A stretch of 64,000 bases of DNA from JAVBLD01 sp031553705 (GTDB lineage: Bacteria; Bacteroidota; Bacteroidia; Bacteroidales; Marinifilaceae): the NCBI GenBank assembly GCA_031553705.1, contig JAVBLD010000003.1:1-64000 (forward strand). The letters are read 5' to 3'. This document shows, one piece after another, positions 57,334 to 64,000 of this stretch. Numbering within the stretch: the stretch's first letter is position 1; each line of letters begins with the position of its first letter. Below the pieces are notes generated by a model that did not search any database, was not told the origin of the DNA, and saw nothing but the letters and a program-made list of their open reading frames with translations. Position numbers and translations under genes: made by a program.

Positions 57334-57365
57334 AGAGTTCATCATGCGAAAGCGTGGTGAACTCT
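57334..57365 (+). promoter_or_regulatory. GNRA-capped hairpin before ccsBA
   Basis: Fourteen-base stem with two G.U wobbles (AGAGTTCATCATGC with GCGTGGTGAACTCT), loop GAAA. No T run follows, so it is more likely an RNA processing or stability element than a terminator. It lies 34 bp after the previous stop. Confidence 0.5.
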
Positions 57366-57387
57366 GAAATATATTAATTGACTGGCT

Positions 57388-59778
57388 TTGAAAAATAGAA
57401 TAATAAAGGTTCTTTCCGGCCGGATTCTCCTGTTTCTTTTATTGCTCTTGTATGCAATAGCAATGGCGGTGGCGACATTTGTTGAGAATGAAGCCGGTAC
57501 GGCAGTAGCCCGTTCATGGTTTTATGATGCATGGTGGTTTATTGGTTTGCAGGCGGTAATGGCAGTTTGTTTTACTGTCTCCGTATTTACGACCGGCATG
57601 TTTAAGCCAGGGAAGTGGGGTAGTTTGCTGTTTCATATCGGTTTTGTAGTAATCCTGGTCGGAGCGGGTATTACACATTTCTTCGGTAAAGAGGGAATCA
57701 TACATATCCGGGAAGGGGAAAAAACGAACTATATGTTTACCGGGGAGATGATGCGGAGAGAGCAGTTGCCGTTTGAAGTGGAGCTGAAAGATTTCAGACT
57801 GGAAAGGTATCCGGGATCGCATAGTCCCTCGTCGTACGAAAGCGATCTGTTGGTGACGGCCGGCGGCACACAACGGGAGTATACCGTTCTGATGAACAAA
57901 GTGTTGGATATAAAGGGATACCGGTTATTTCAATCGTCGTTTGATAAAGATGAACAAGGAACGGTATTGACTGTAAACCGCGACCGGCCGGGAATGGTCG
58001 TATCGTATTGCGGCTATCTGCTTTTAGGATTGGGCTTTATCGGCACATTGTTCCAAAGGAATTCCAGATTCAGGACTTTAAACCGGATGTTCCGGGAATA
58101 TACGAAAAATACAGTACTGATGATCGGAATATTGTTGGTTCCGGTCTTTTATTTACAGGCCCAGCCGGTGGTTGCCCGTGAACATGCCGATCGTTTTGGG
58201 CGGATGGTCGTACAAAATCCGAAAGGACGTCTTGAACCGGCCAATACATGGACTTCCAATATCGCCCGCAAAATTACCCGGACAGAGTATTTCCGTGGGA
58301 TGACTCCCGAACAGTTCTTCCTTAGTATGTTGGCTTTTCCGGAAGCATGGAACAGCATACCTGTAATCTCTGTAAAAAACAAAGAGATTGTAAAGAGGTT
58401 GAATAAAACCGGGGAATATATTGCTTATAACGATCTGTTTAATGCGGACGGGACGTATCTGCTCGGCCCCGAAGTGGAACAGGCCTATGAAAAGCATTCC
58501 TCTAAAAGGAGCCGGTATGAGAATGATATTCTGAAGCTGGACGAAAGCGTCAATATTCTGTTTCAGATCCAGCGGGGAAAAATGCTGGCCCTGTTCCCGG
58601 ATGAACGGGATAAAACGGGTAAATGGTATGCTGCCGGAGATGATTTGTCGGTTTTCGAAGGGAAAGACTCCCTGTTTGTCGCAAAGATCATGATATGGTA
58701 TGTCGACGAACTGCATAGCGGTGTACAGACCGGACAGTGGAAAGCAGCGGATGAGGTATTGGATATGATTCATACATACCAGAAAGCTAAAAACAGGATT
58801 ATCCCGGTTGATCAGGCGAGGATAGATGCTGAGATTACTTATAATAAAGCACATATTTTTTCCGGATGTTTCCTGCTTTACCTGATTGCGGGAGGAGTAT
58901 TGTTATTGCTGGTATTTACCGGCATATTCCGGGATAGACAGTGGATACGCTGGGGATGTTTCGGGATGACCTGCTGTGTTGGCGGAATATTCCTCTGGCA
59001 TACCTATGGGTTAGGGTTGCGTTGGTATATTTCCGGACATGCGCCGTGGACCAATTCGTACGAATCGATGGTATATGTCGGTTGGGCTATTATATTGGCC
59101 GGATTGCTATTCGCACGCCGTTCGTATGTGTTGCCTGCATTGGCATCCATATTGGCGGGTGTGGTATTATTTGTGTCGAACCTGAATTGGCTTAATCCGG
59201 AGATTACTCCGCTGGTACCGGTACTGCAGTCCTATTGGCTGATGCTGCATGTGGCCGTAATCATGGCCGGGTACGGTTTTTTCTTTATCTGCGCTCTGAT
59301 CGGACTCTTCAATCTTATCATGATGATTGTTGCTGCCGGGAAGCGGAGAGTTGGCATATATGTATCGATAGAGAAATTGACAATTTTAAATGAGATGGCG
59401 ATGATCCTGGGGGTGATGCTGATGACGGCCGGGACATTTTTAGGCGCTATTTGGGCGAACGAATCATGGGGTAGGTATTGGGGATGGGATCCGAAAGAGA
59501 CGTGGGCACTGATTTCGATCGTAGTTTATACGCTGGTTTTACATATACGTATGATCCCAAGGATGAAGGGGACCTATCTTTTTAATCTGTTGTCGGTAGT
59601 TGCTATTGCATCCGTACTGATGACCTATTTCGGGGTAAATTACTATCTGACCGGCTTACATGCTTACGGAAAGACCGATGCCCGACTATTGCCGATGCCG
59701 TTTATATTAGGAATCATAGTGATAGCAGGTATTGCGGCAGTTGCTTATAAACGGAAACGGATGAATAATGGATTGTAA
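57388..59778 (+). CDS. ccsBA: CcsBA-type cytochrome c synthase (ResB-CcsA fusion)
   Basis: Inner-membrane protein of 796 residues that attaches heme to CxxCH motifs of exported cytochromes. Residues 1-235 are ResB/CcsB-like with membrane segments near 10-30, 45-65 and 75-95; an exported middle follows; from about 485 there are multiple membrane segments with the CcsA tryptophan-rich WGRYWGWDPKETWAL motif at about 693-707. The start is TTG at 57388; no ATG or GTG fits upstream and the next Met is already in the first membrane helix. It lies in the same run as two heme proteins, which explains its presence. Confidence 0.92.
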   Translation: MKNRIIKVLSGRILLFLLLLLYAIAMAVATFVENEAGTAVARSWFYDAWWFIGLQAVMAVCFTVSVFTTGMFKPGKWGSLLFHIGFVVILVGAGITHFFGKEGIIHIREGEKTNYMFTGEMMRREQLPFEVELKDFRLERYPGSHSPSSYESDLLVTAGGTQREYTVLMNKVLDIKGYRLFQSSFDKDEQGTVLTVNRDRPGMVVSYCGYLLLGLGFIGTLFQRNSRFRTLNRMFREYTKNTVLMIGILLVPVFYLQAQPVVAREHADRFGRMVVQNPKGRLEPANTWTSNIARKITRTEYFRGMTPEQFFLSMLAFPEAWNSIPVISVKNKEIVKRLNKTGEYIAYNDLFNADGTYLLGPEVEQAYEKHSSKRSRYENDILKLDESVNILFQIQRGKMLALFPDERDKTGKWYAAGDDLSVFEGKDSLFVAKIMIWYVDELHSGVQTGQWKAADEVLDMIHTYQKAKNRIIPVDQARIDAEITYNKAHIFSGCFLLYLIAGGVLLLLVFTGIFRDRQWIRWGCFGMTCCVGGIFLWHTYGLGLRWYISGHAPWTNSYESMVYVGWAIILAGLLFARRSYVLPALASILAGVVLFVSNLNWLNPEITPLVPVLQSYWLMLHVAVIMAGYGFFFICALIGLFNLIMMIVAAGKRRVGIYVSIEKLTILNEMAMILGVMLMTAGTFLGAIWANESWGRYWGWDPKETWALISIVVYTLVLHIRMIPRMKGTYLFNLLSVVAIASVLMTYFGVNYYLTGLHAYGKTDARLLPMPFILGIIVIAGIAAVAYKRKRMNNGL

Positions 59779-59805
59779 TGAACGATTAATAAAATAATTA
59801 AAGAG

Positions 59806-60705
59806 ATGAAGATATTTAGATGGTTTTTATTGCTTGCTTTGTTGGCAGGGAATATGGCGGCTGAGGCCGGAAAAGTAAAAGGAGTGAAGCATGTGGTGCT
59901 GATCGGTTTGGACGGATGGGGTGCTTATAGCGTACCTAAAGCCGATATGCCGGTTGTAAAAGAGTTGATGCGGGGAGGAGCCAGTACATTGGAGGCTCGT
60001 TGTATTTTACCCTCTTCCAGCGCTTGCAACTGGGCCTCTATGATTATGGGGGCGGGACCGGAGTTGCACGGATTTACCGATTGGGGCAGCCAGAAGCCTG
60101 ATCTTCCTTCCCGGGTATTGTCCCACTACGGCCTTTTTCCTACGGTGATCGGCTTATTACACGATCAGCACCCGGAAGCGGAGATCGGTTATATTTATGA
60201 GTGGGAGGGGCTGGCTTATATTTGTGAAAAAGAGGCGATAAGCTATTTTAAGCAGACTCCGGGCGCCAAAGACCCCTCTTCTACCGCTCGCGAGGCGGTT
60301 GCTTATATTACTGCTAAGAAGCCGACCTTTACAATGATTGCTTTTGACGAACCGGATGGCACCGGCCATAAAAAGGGACATGACTCGTCCGGATATTACG
60401 ATAAACTGAAAGAGCTGGATGGTTATATCGGCCAGATTGTCCAGGCGGTAAAAGATGCCGGTATGTATGAAAATACAATCTTTATCCTGACAGCAGATCA
60501 TGGCGGAATCAATAAAGGCCACGGCGGAAAAACGATGCAGGAGATGCAAATTCCATTTATTGTTTTCGGAAAAAACGTAAAGGAAAATTATAAAATATCC
60601 GGCTCGGTGATGATATACGACATCGCTGCCACCATTGCCCATATCTTCGGGCTGCAAACACCGCAGGTCTGGATCGGTCGTCCGGTGATGGAAGTGTTTA
60701 AATAA
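59806..60705 (+). CDS. Secreted alkaline phosphatase/phosphodiesterase-superfamily protein
   Basis: Exported enzyme of 299 residues with signal peptide 1-20. Nucleotide pyrophosphatase/phosphodiesterase-type site: GLDGWG with D36, the likely nucleophile S72 in LPSSSACNW, FDEPDGTGHKKGHD and TADHGGINKGHGG for the two metals. Relatives hydrolyse phosphodiesters or phosphomonoesters; the small size lacks extra domains. Last gene of the operon, followed by copy E of the dispersed repeat and a terminator. Confidence 0.9.
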   Translation: MKIFRWFLLLALLAGNMAAEAGKVKGVKHVVLIGLDGWGAYSVPKADMPVVKELMRGGASTLEARCILPSSSACNWASMIMGAGPELHGFTDWGSQKPDLPSRVLSHYGLFPTVIGLLHDQHPEAEIGYIYEWEGLAYICEKEAISYFKQTPGAKDPSSTAREAVAYITAKKPTFTMIAFDEPDGTGHKKGHDSSGYYDKLKELDGYIGQIVQAVKDAGMYENTIFILTADHGGINKGHGGKTMQEMQIPFIVFGKNVKENYKISGSVMIYDIAATIAHIFGLQTPQVWIGRPVMEVFK

Positions 60706-60707
60706 AT

Positions 60708-60731
60708 AGGGGCAGGGGGCAAGGAATAAGA
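60708..60731 (+). repeat. Dispersed purine-rich repeat, copy E
   Basis: GGGGCAGGGGGCAAGGAATA just after the phosphatase stop; closest to copy A. Confidence 0.55.
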
Positions 60732-60870
60732 CATGACTTTATAGGTTCAGCTATCTACTCCCGCTTCTTGTTTTTGCTTTCTTAACTCAATGCTCAGTTC
60801 AGGATAGATTGATTATTAGATAATAATTCATATCTACAGTATCGATTTTTCACGGGAATAAATAATAAGG

Positions 60871-60911
60871 CCCTATATTACTTCACTAATAGATGTAATA
60901 TAGGGTTTTTA
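60871..60911 (+). terminator. Rho-independent terminator of the IclR operon
   Basis: Perfect 11-bp stem CCCTATATTAC/GTAATATAGGG (60871-60881, 60895-60905), 13-base loop, then TTTTT. Confidence 0.85.
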
Positions 60912-61281
60912 TATTGAATTCAAAAGATACACTGAACGAAATGTATTAATACTTTTTGAATGACGAGTGAAAACTGATCGATTTATGTTGTTTTGATTTT
61001 TTTTGAAAAAAGTTTACTTTCTTGTCACCCTTTTTTATGACTCGCGGATTATATATATAATGATTGTTTTTAATGTTATTGTTTTGTTATAACGATTTTT
61101 ATTTATCGTATAAAATGACAGAGTTTCTTGGGATAAGATGATTAATTACAGAGTGAGGCTAAATATATGGTGATATAAAAACATTTATTTAAAATATTTG
61201 TCTATATAATATTGCATTTTTAAAAAATATTTACATATTTGACTAACTATTTCTTGTAATACTAATTTAAATTTCAAAACT

Positions 61282-61641
61282 ATGAAAAAAGTTATTTTTG
61301 TGCTTTTCTTGACCGTTCTCGGGGGAAGTTTTTCGATGATTAAGCCTGCCTCTGCTTTAGCAGGGGATCCTCCTCCGCCAGGAAAAGTGCATGTTACAGT
61401 CAAAGATCAGCAAGGCAATAAAGTTCCCGGTACTTATGTTGAGATACTGAATCTTGCAGGTGTGGTCAGAGCCCAAGGAACTACGGATGTTACGGGAGTG
61501 TATTTGTTCAATTCAATACCTCCAGGTGATTACATCTTGTGGGTGTCTAACGTTGGCTACTTTGTAAATAGTATACAGATATTAGTCGTATCTGGTATAA
61601 CGACAACAGTTTCTATACAAATGACATTAGAGACTGAATAA
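61282..61641 (+). CDS. Small secreted carboxypeptidase-regulatory-like domain protein
   Basis: 119 residues, signal peptide about 1-26, then a single Ig-like carboxypeptidase-regulatory (CarboxypepD_reg) domain: KVHVTVKDQQGNKVPGTYVEI.., TTDVTGVYLFNSIPPGDYILWVSNVGY. Such domains are usually the front part of TonB-linked receptors; here it stands alone. The TAA stop lies inside the target duplication of the element that follows, and the protein is complete. First gene of the locus that continues with the 132-aa gene and the receptor. Confidence 0.75.
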   Translation: MKKVIFVLFLTVLGGSFSMIKPASALAGDPPPPGKVHVTVKDQQGNKVPGTYVEILNLAGVVRAQGTTDVTGVYLFNSIPPGDYILWVSNVGYFVNSIQILVVSGITTTVSIQMTLETE

Positions 61642-61644
61642 AAT

Positions 61645-61848
61645 CAGTAGTGTCCACTAAAAACTTGCGCAACCGAAATTTGCCCGATTTAAAAAACACA
61701 ACTTACTGATAATCACTCTATAGTTTTGTGGGCAAAATGAGATTTATCGCATTTAGCAATTCAAATCGTTGCGTGCTAAAATTGCTTGCAATAAATTGAT
61801 TTTCAGCTATTTCAAAGATTTATTTCATGTTTTTAGTGGACTCTAATG
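61645..61848. mobile_element. MITE-like element, 204 bp, with 9-bp target duplication
   Basis: Terminal inverted repeats of 20 bp with 18 matches (left CAGTAGTGTCCACTAAAAAC, right complement CATTAGAGTCCACTAAAAAC) flanked by a perfect direct repeat GAATAAAAT (61636-61644 and 61849-61857). It carries no gene. This is the classic form of a non-autonomous IS derivative; a 9-bp duplication fits several IS families and the parent is not in the window. Confidence 0.85.
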
Positions 61849-61931
61849 GAATAAAATATGTAAGAAATAAATAACGGATTAATCATAACCCCATATTAAT
61901 TTGATTTATCTTTATACAGGTCATTTAAAGG

Positions 61932-62330
61932 ATGCATATGAAAAAAGTTTTATTTGTTGTAATTTTTATATTGTCGATAGTTACAGCTAAAGCTCAATTG
62001 AGGAAAAACCCGGCAACTGTTTCATATTCTAATGGTATGAGTGTGCTATGTATTAGGTTTTTTGATGCTTCAACTATTAATAGTAAAGATTATCTGAAAA
62101 AGATTGAGATTTCGGATGTTACGATAGATGTCATTATAAAAAACGATACAATACGTTTATATTCAGGTAAGTATTCAGCTGTATCTTATGAGAAACCGCT
62201 TAGAACTAAAGAGATTGAATTGATCATCTCCCGGGATGGTTATCAGACATTAAAAGAGAAATGGAAAGTAGAGTCTTTGGTAATAAATATTGAAGCCTAT
62301 CTGACTAAGGAGCAGGAGGGAGATAAATAA
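61932..62330 (+). CDS. Small secreted protein related to the receptor N-terminal domain
   Basis: 132 residues (start could also be the ATG at 61938). Signal peptide ends TAKAQ. The mature part lines up by eye with residues 25-120 of the receptor encoded 45 bp downstream: TVSYSNGMSVLCIRFFDA against SVTFSGMPSLIHIRVLDA, and IELIISRDGYQTLKEKW against LSLVISHIGYKTIFYSY. It is therefore an isolated copy of that beta-sandwich domain, without plug or barrel. Function unknown; it may dock to the receptor or modulate it. Confidence 0.7.
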   Translation: MHMKKVLFVVIFILSIVTAKAQLRKNPATVSYSNGMSVLCIRFFDASTINSKDYLKKIEISDVTIDVIIKNDTIRLYSGKYSAVSYEKPLRTKEIELIISRDGYQTLKEKWKVESLVINIEAYLTKEQEGDK

Positions 62331-62375
62331 AGATGGATTTTAAAAGACTTGCCTTTTGTGCTTTATAGTAAGATA

Positions 62376-64000
62376 ATGAAAGAGTGTAAATTATTGTTGT
62401 TATTTTGTATTTTGGGGTTTGCTGCCGGAGCACAGGTCACAGTAGAAAAAAGTAGTGTGACCTTTTCCGGCATGCCAAGCCTGATTCATATCAGGGTGTT
62501 GGATGCGGCAGATGATAATCCGCTTGCTGGCGCTCATGTGAAGATTATTTTTGCTTCCGGGGATACGGTGACAATGGCAACGGATAATTCAGGAAATAGT
62601 ACTTATACCAAGAGATTCCCAACGGATTCTTTATCATTGGTTATCTCACATATAGGCTATAAAACCATTTTTTACAGTTATAAGCCTGAGTCTTCTTATG
62701 CGTTTCTTACAGTCCGTCTTCTTGAGGATATCATAGAAATGAATGCTATCATTATCAAGGGAGAACGGATTGCAATGGTTGTCAAAGGAGATACTACGTT
62801 TTATAATGCTTCGGCTTTTAAAACGATGCGGGGAGATAATGTGGAGGAGTTGCTTAAGAAGTTACCAGGGGTAGAATTTCGGGATGGAAGGTTTTTTGCC
62901 AATGGTGAACCGGTTAACCGGATATTGATTAACGGGACTGAACTTTTCGGGACGGATACGGATGCAGCAGGAAGGTTGATTCGTGCAGATGAGGTGAAAA
63001 ATGTAAAAGTGTATGATTATTACTCTAATAAAAGAAGATATGATGGTGATACATTAGATGTCAAGGAGCGGGTATTGGATGTCACTACCCATGAAAAGAT
63101 AGATGTAGTCAAGTCTTTGAGTATTGAAGGATCAGTAGGACAATATATGAATAAAAATGAAGCTGATAGTTATGATCCGTTATATACAGTTATAGGCGGT
63201 TTTAGCCGCTTTAAAGTTGGGAAAAGGTTTATGGCGCAGCTTGATTATGATAAAAATGCCGGAATACAACGTTCTGGCTATTCGGAGAATTGGACGGGGC
63301 GGTTGATATGGGATACTCCGGATACTTCTAAAGTAACTTTCAGAACAAATACTACTTTTAATGATAAAACTACTAATGACCGCTTCAGCAGCGACAGATC
63401 ATATTTTTCTTCACTAGCTTACAATACAAGGAATTATGTTAGTGAATTATTAAAAGAATCATACGATAGAAGTTTAAACTCGCGTAACTCTCTTAAGTAT
63501 AGGATAAATAAAAAAAATATAGTTTGGCTATCACTCGATGCTACTTATACTAAAAATAGGTTTGAAAACACTAATTTGTCTGTTTCAACGACAGATGGAT
63601 TGATAACCGAAAGTATGCACATGCATCAATATGATGCAAAAAAGAATTTTGGGATAAACAGTGCTTTACTTTACAGGCATAAATTCAGACTTGGCGGAAG
63701 GTTTCTCGAATTATCAACAAGTTATAGCTTCGGAAATGATGGAGGTGACGGCTGGACGGTTGATACGCTTGCTTCGAGTATAAGCCGGATATTTTTGACA
63801 AACGATAAGGACGGTTGGAATCGGAATTATAGTTTTGTTGCTGAATATGATGAACCTATCGCCAAGAACTTGTATATGACTTTAAAGTATACTATGGATG
63901 ATACCGATCGACGATCGAAGCGTATTGTAACCGATATGCTTCTTCATCGTCCGGACACGTTGAATACATATGATTATACGCTCCGGAATATTACTCACTC
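62376..64000 (+). CDS. TonB-linked-type outer-membrane beta-barrel receptor (partial, runs off window)
   Basis: The first 541 residues are present from the ATG at 62376, with the frame open to the window edge. Signal peptide about 1-19, Ig-like carboxypeptidase-regulatory domain about 25-115, a plug-like domain with GDTTFYNASAFKTMRGDNVEELLKKLPGVE (about 150-165) and NRILINGTELFG, then barrel strands. This is the OMP_b-brl_3-type family of Bacteroidetes, related to TonB-dependent receptors but usually without SusD. The ligand is unknown. It follows two small secreted proteins with related domains. Confidence 0.85.
   Translation, partial: MKECKLLLLFCILGFAAGAQVTVEKSSVTFSGMPSLIHIRVLDAADDNPLAGAHVKIIFASGDTVTMATDNSGNSTYTKRFPTDSLSLVISHIGYKTIFYSYKPESSYAFLTVRLLEDIIEMNAIIIKGERIAMVVKGDTTFYNASAFKTMRGDNVEELLKKLPGVEFRDGRFFANGEPVNRILINGTELFGTDTDAAGRLIRADEVKNVKVYDYYSNKRRYDGDTLDVKERVLDVTTHEKIDVVKSLSIEGSVGQYMNKNEADSYDPLYTVIGGFSRFKVGKRFMAQLDYDKNAGIQRSGYSENWTGRLIWDTPDTSKVTFRTNTTFNDKTTNDRFSSDRSYFSSLAYNTRNYVSELLKESYDRSLNSRNSLKYRINKKNIVWLSLDATYTKNRFENTNLSVSTTDGLITESMHMHQYDAKKNFGINSALLYRHKFRLGGRFLELSTSYSFGNDGGDGWTVDTLASSISRIFLTNDKDGWNRNYSFVAEYDEPIAKNLYMTLKYTMDDTDRRSKRIVTDMLLHRPDTLNTYDYTLRNITH

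Larger units (their letters stand above)
60706..61281 (+). other. Intergenic region, terminator and AT-rich leader
   Basis: 576 bases without a gene: copy E of the repeat, the terminator at 60871, then an AT-rich stretch that must contain the promoter of the next locus. -7-like TATTTG elements at 61195 and 61235 each miss one consensus base. Confidence 0.6.

Noticed and set aside
1..64000. CRISPR array, rRNA operon, prophage or integrative element genes
   Set aside because: No regularly spaced repeats, no rRNA sequence, and no integrase, capsid or conjugation genes were seen.

Overview
The window looks like chromosomal DNA of a Bacteroidales bacterium (gut or anaerobic Bacteroidetes; genus not decidable from this sequence alone). 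The reasons are three SusC/SusD-type pairs, the Bacteroidetes TamL/TamB pair, a fimbrillin fragment, and several promoters that fit the Bacteroidetes -33/-7 pattern (TTTG, 19-20 bp, TAnnTTTG).

Layout. 1-1.6 kb is an accessory islet: IS21-like end repeats, a truncated fimbrillin and two small unknown genes. 1.8-6.4 kb holds an orphan SusC/SusD pair closed by a strong terminator. 6.6-13.8 kb is the TamB-TamL outer-membrane assembly operon. On the minus strand, 14.2-16.1 kb holds a PadR regulator and a PspC-type membrane protein under a palindromic operator. 16.3-18.8 kb holds gpmI, a DUF3109 gene and tRNA-His. 38.3-18.8 kb (minus strand) is a 20-kb glycoprotein-utilisation locus: FAS1 lipoprotein, SusC, SusD, two more FAS1 lipoproteins, SusC, SusD, an M60-like protein that has lost its zinc site, and an intact M60 metallopeptidase. 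It encodes no glycoside hydrolase.

From a 660-bp divergent promoter region the plus strand reads 39.0-45.5 kb: a PL8 lyase with a DUF1573 front domain, a GH88 unsaturated glucuronidase, a fused nuclease-phosphodiesterase/metallophosphatase, and a beta-propeller. This suggests uronic-acid polysaccharide (glycosaminoglycan-like) breakdown. Next, 45.7-60.7 kb is an apparently single operon headed by an IclR regulator with a consensus promoter. It encodes a propeller-diheme cytochrome, a chorismatase/RidA-like protein, a lipoprotein cupin, a VOC protein, DhaK, DhaL, an LsrF-like aldolase, a 1332-residue NPCBM/hydrazine-synthase-alpha-like/diheme/FGE-like fusion, a CcsBA-type cytochrome c synthase and a secreted phosphatase. 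A clear terminator follows. I infer a pathway that joins extracytoplasmic heme redox chemistry to a ketose kinase-aldolase route; this is the best candidate for an undescribed system here.

61.3-64 kb starts another locus: two small secreted proteins, one a standalone relative of the N-terminal domain of the adjacent outer-membrane receptor, which runs off the window. A 204-bp MITE-like element with a 9-bp target duplication lies between the two small genes.
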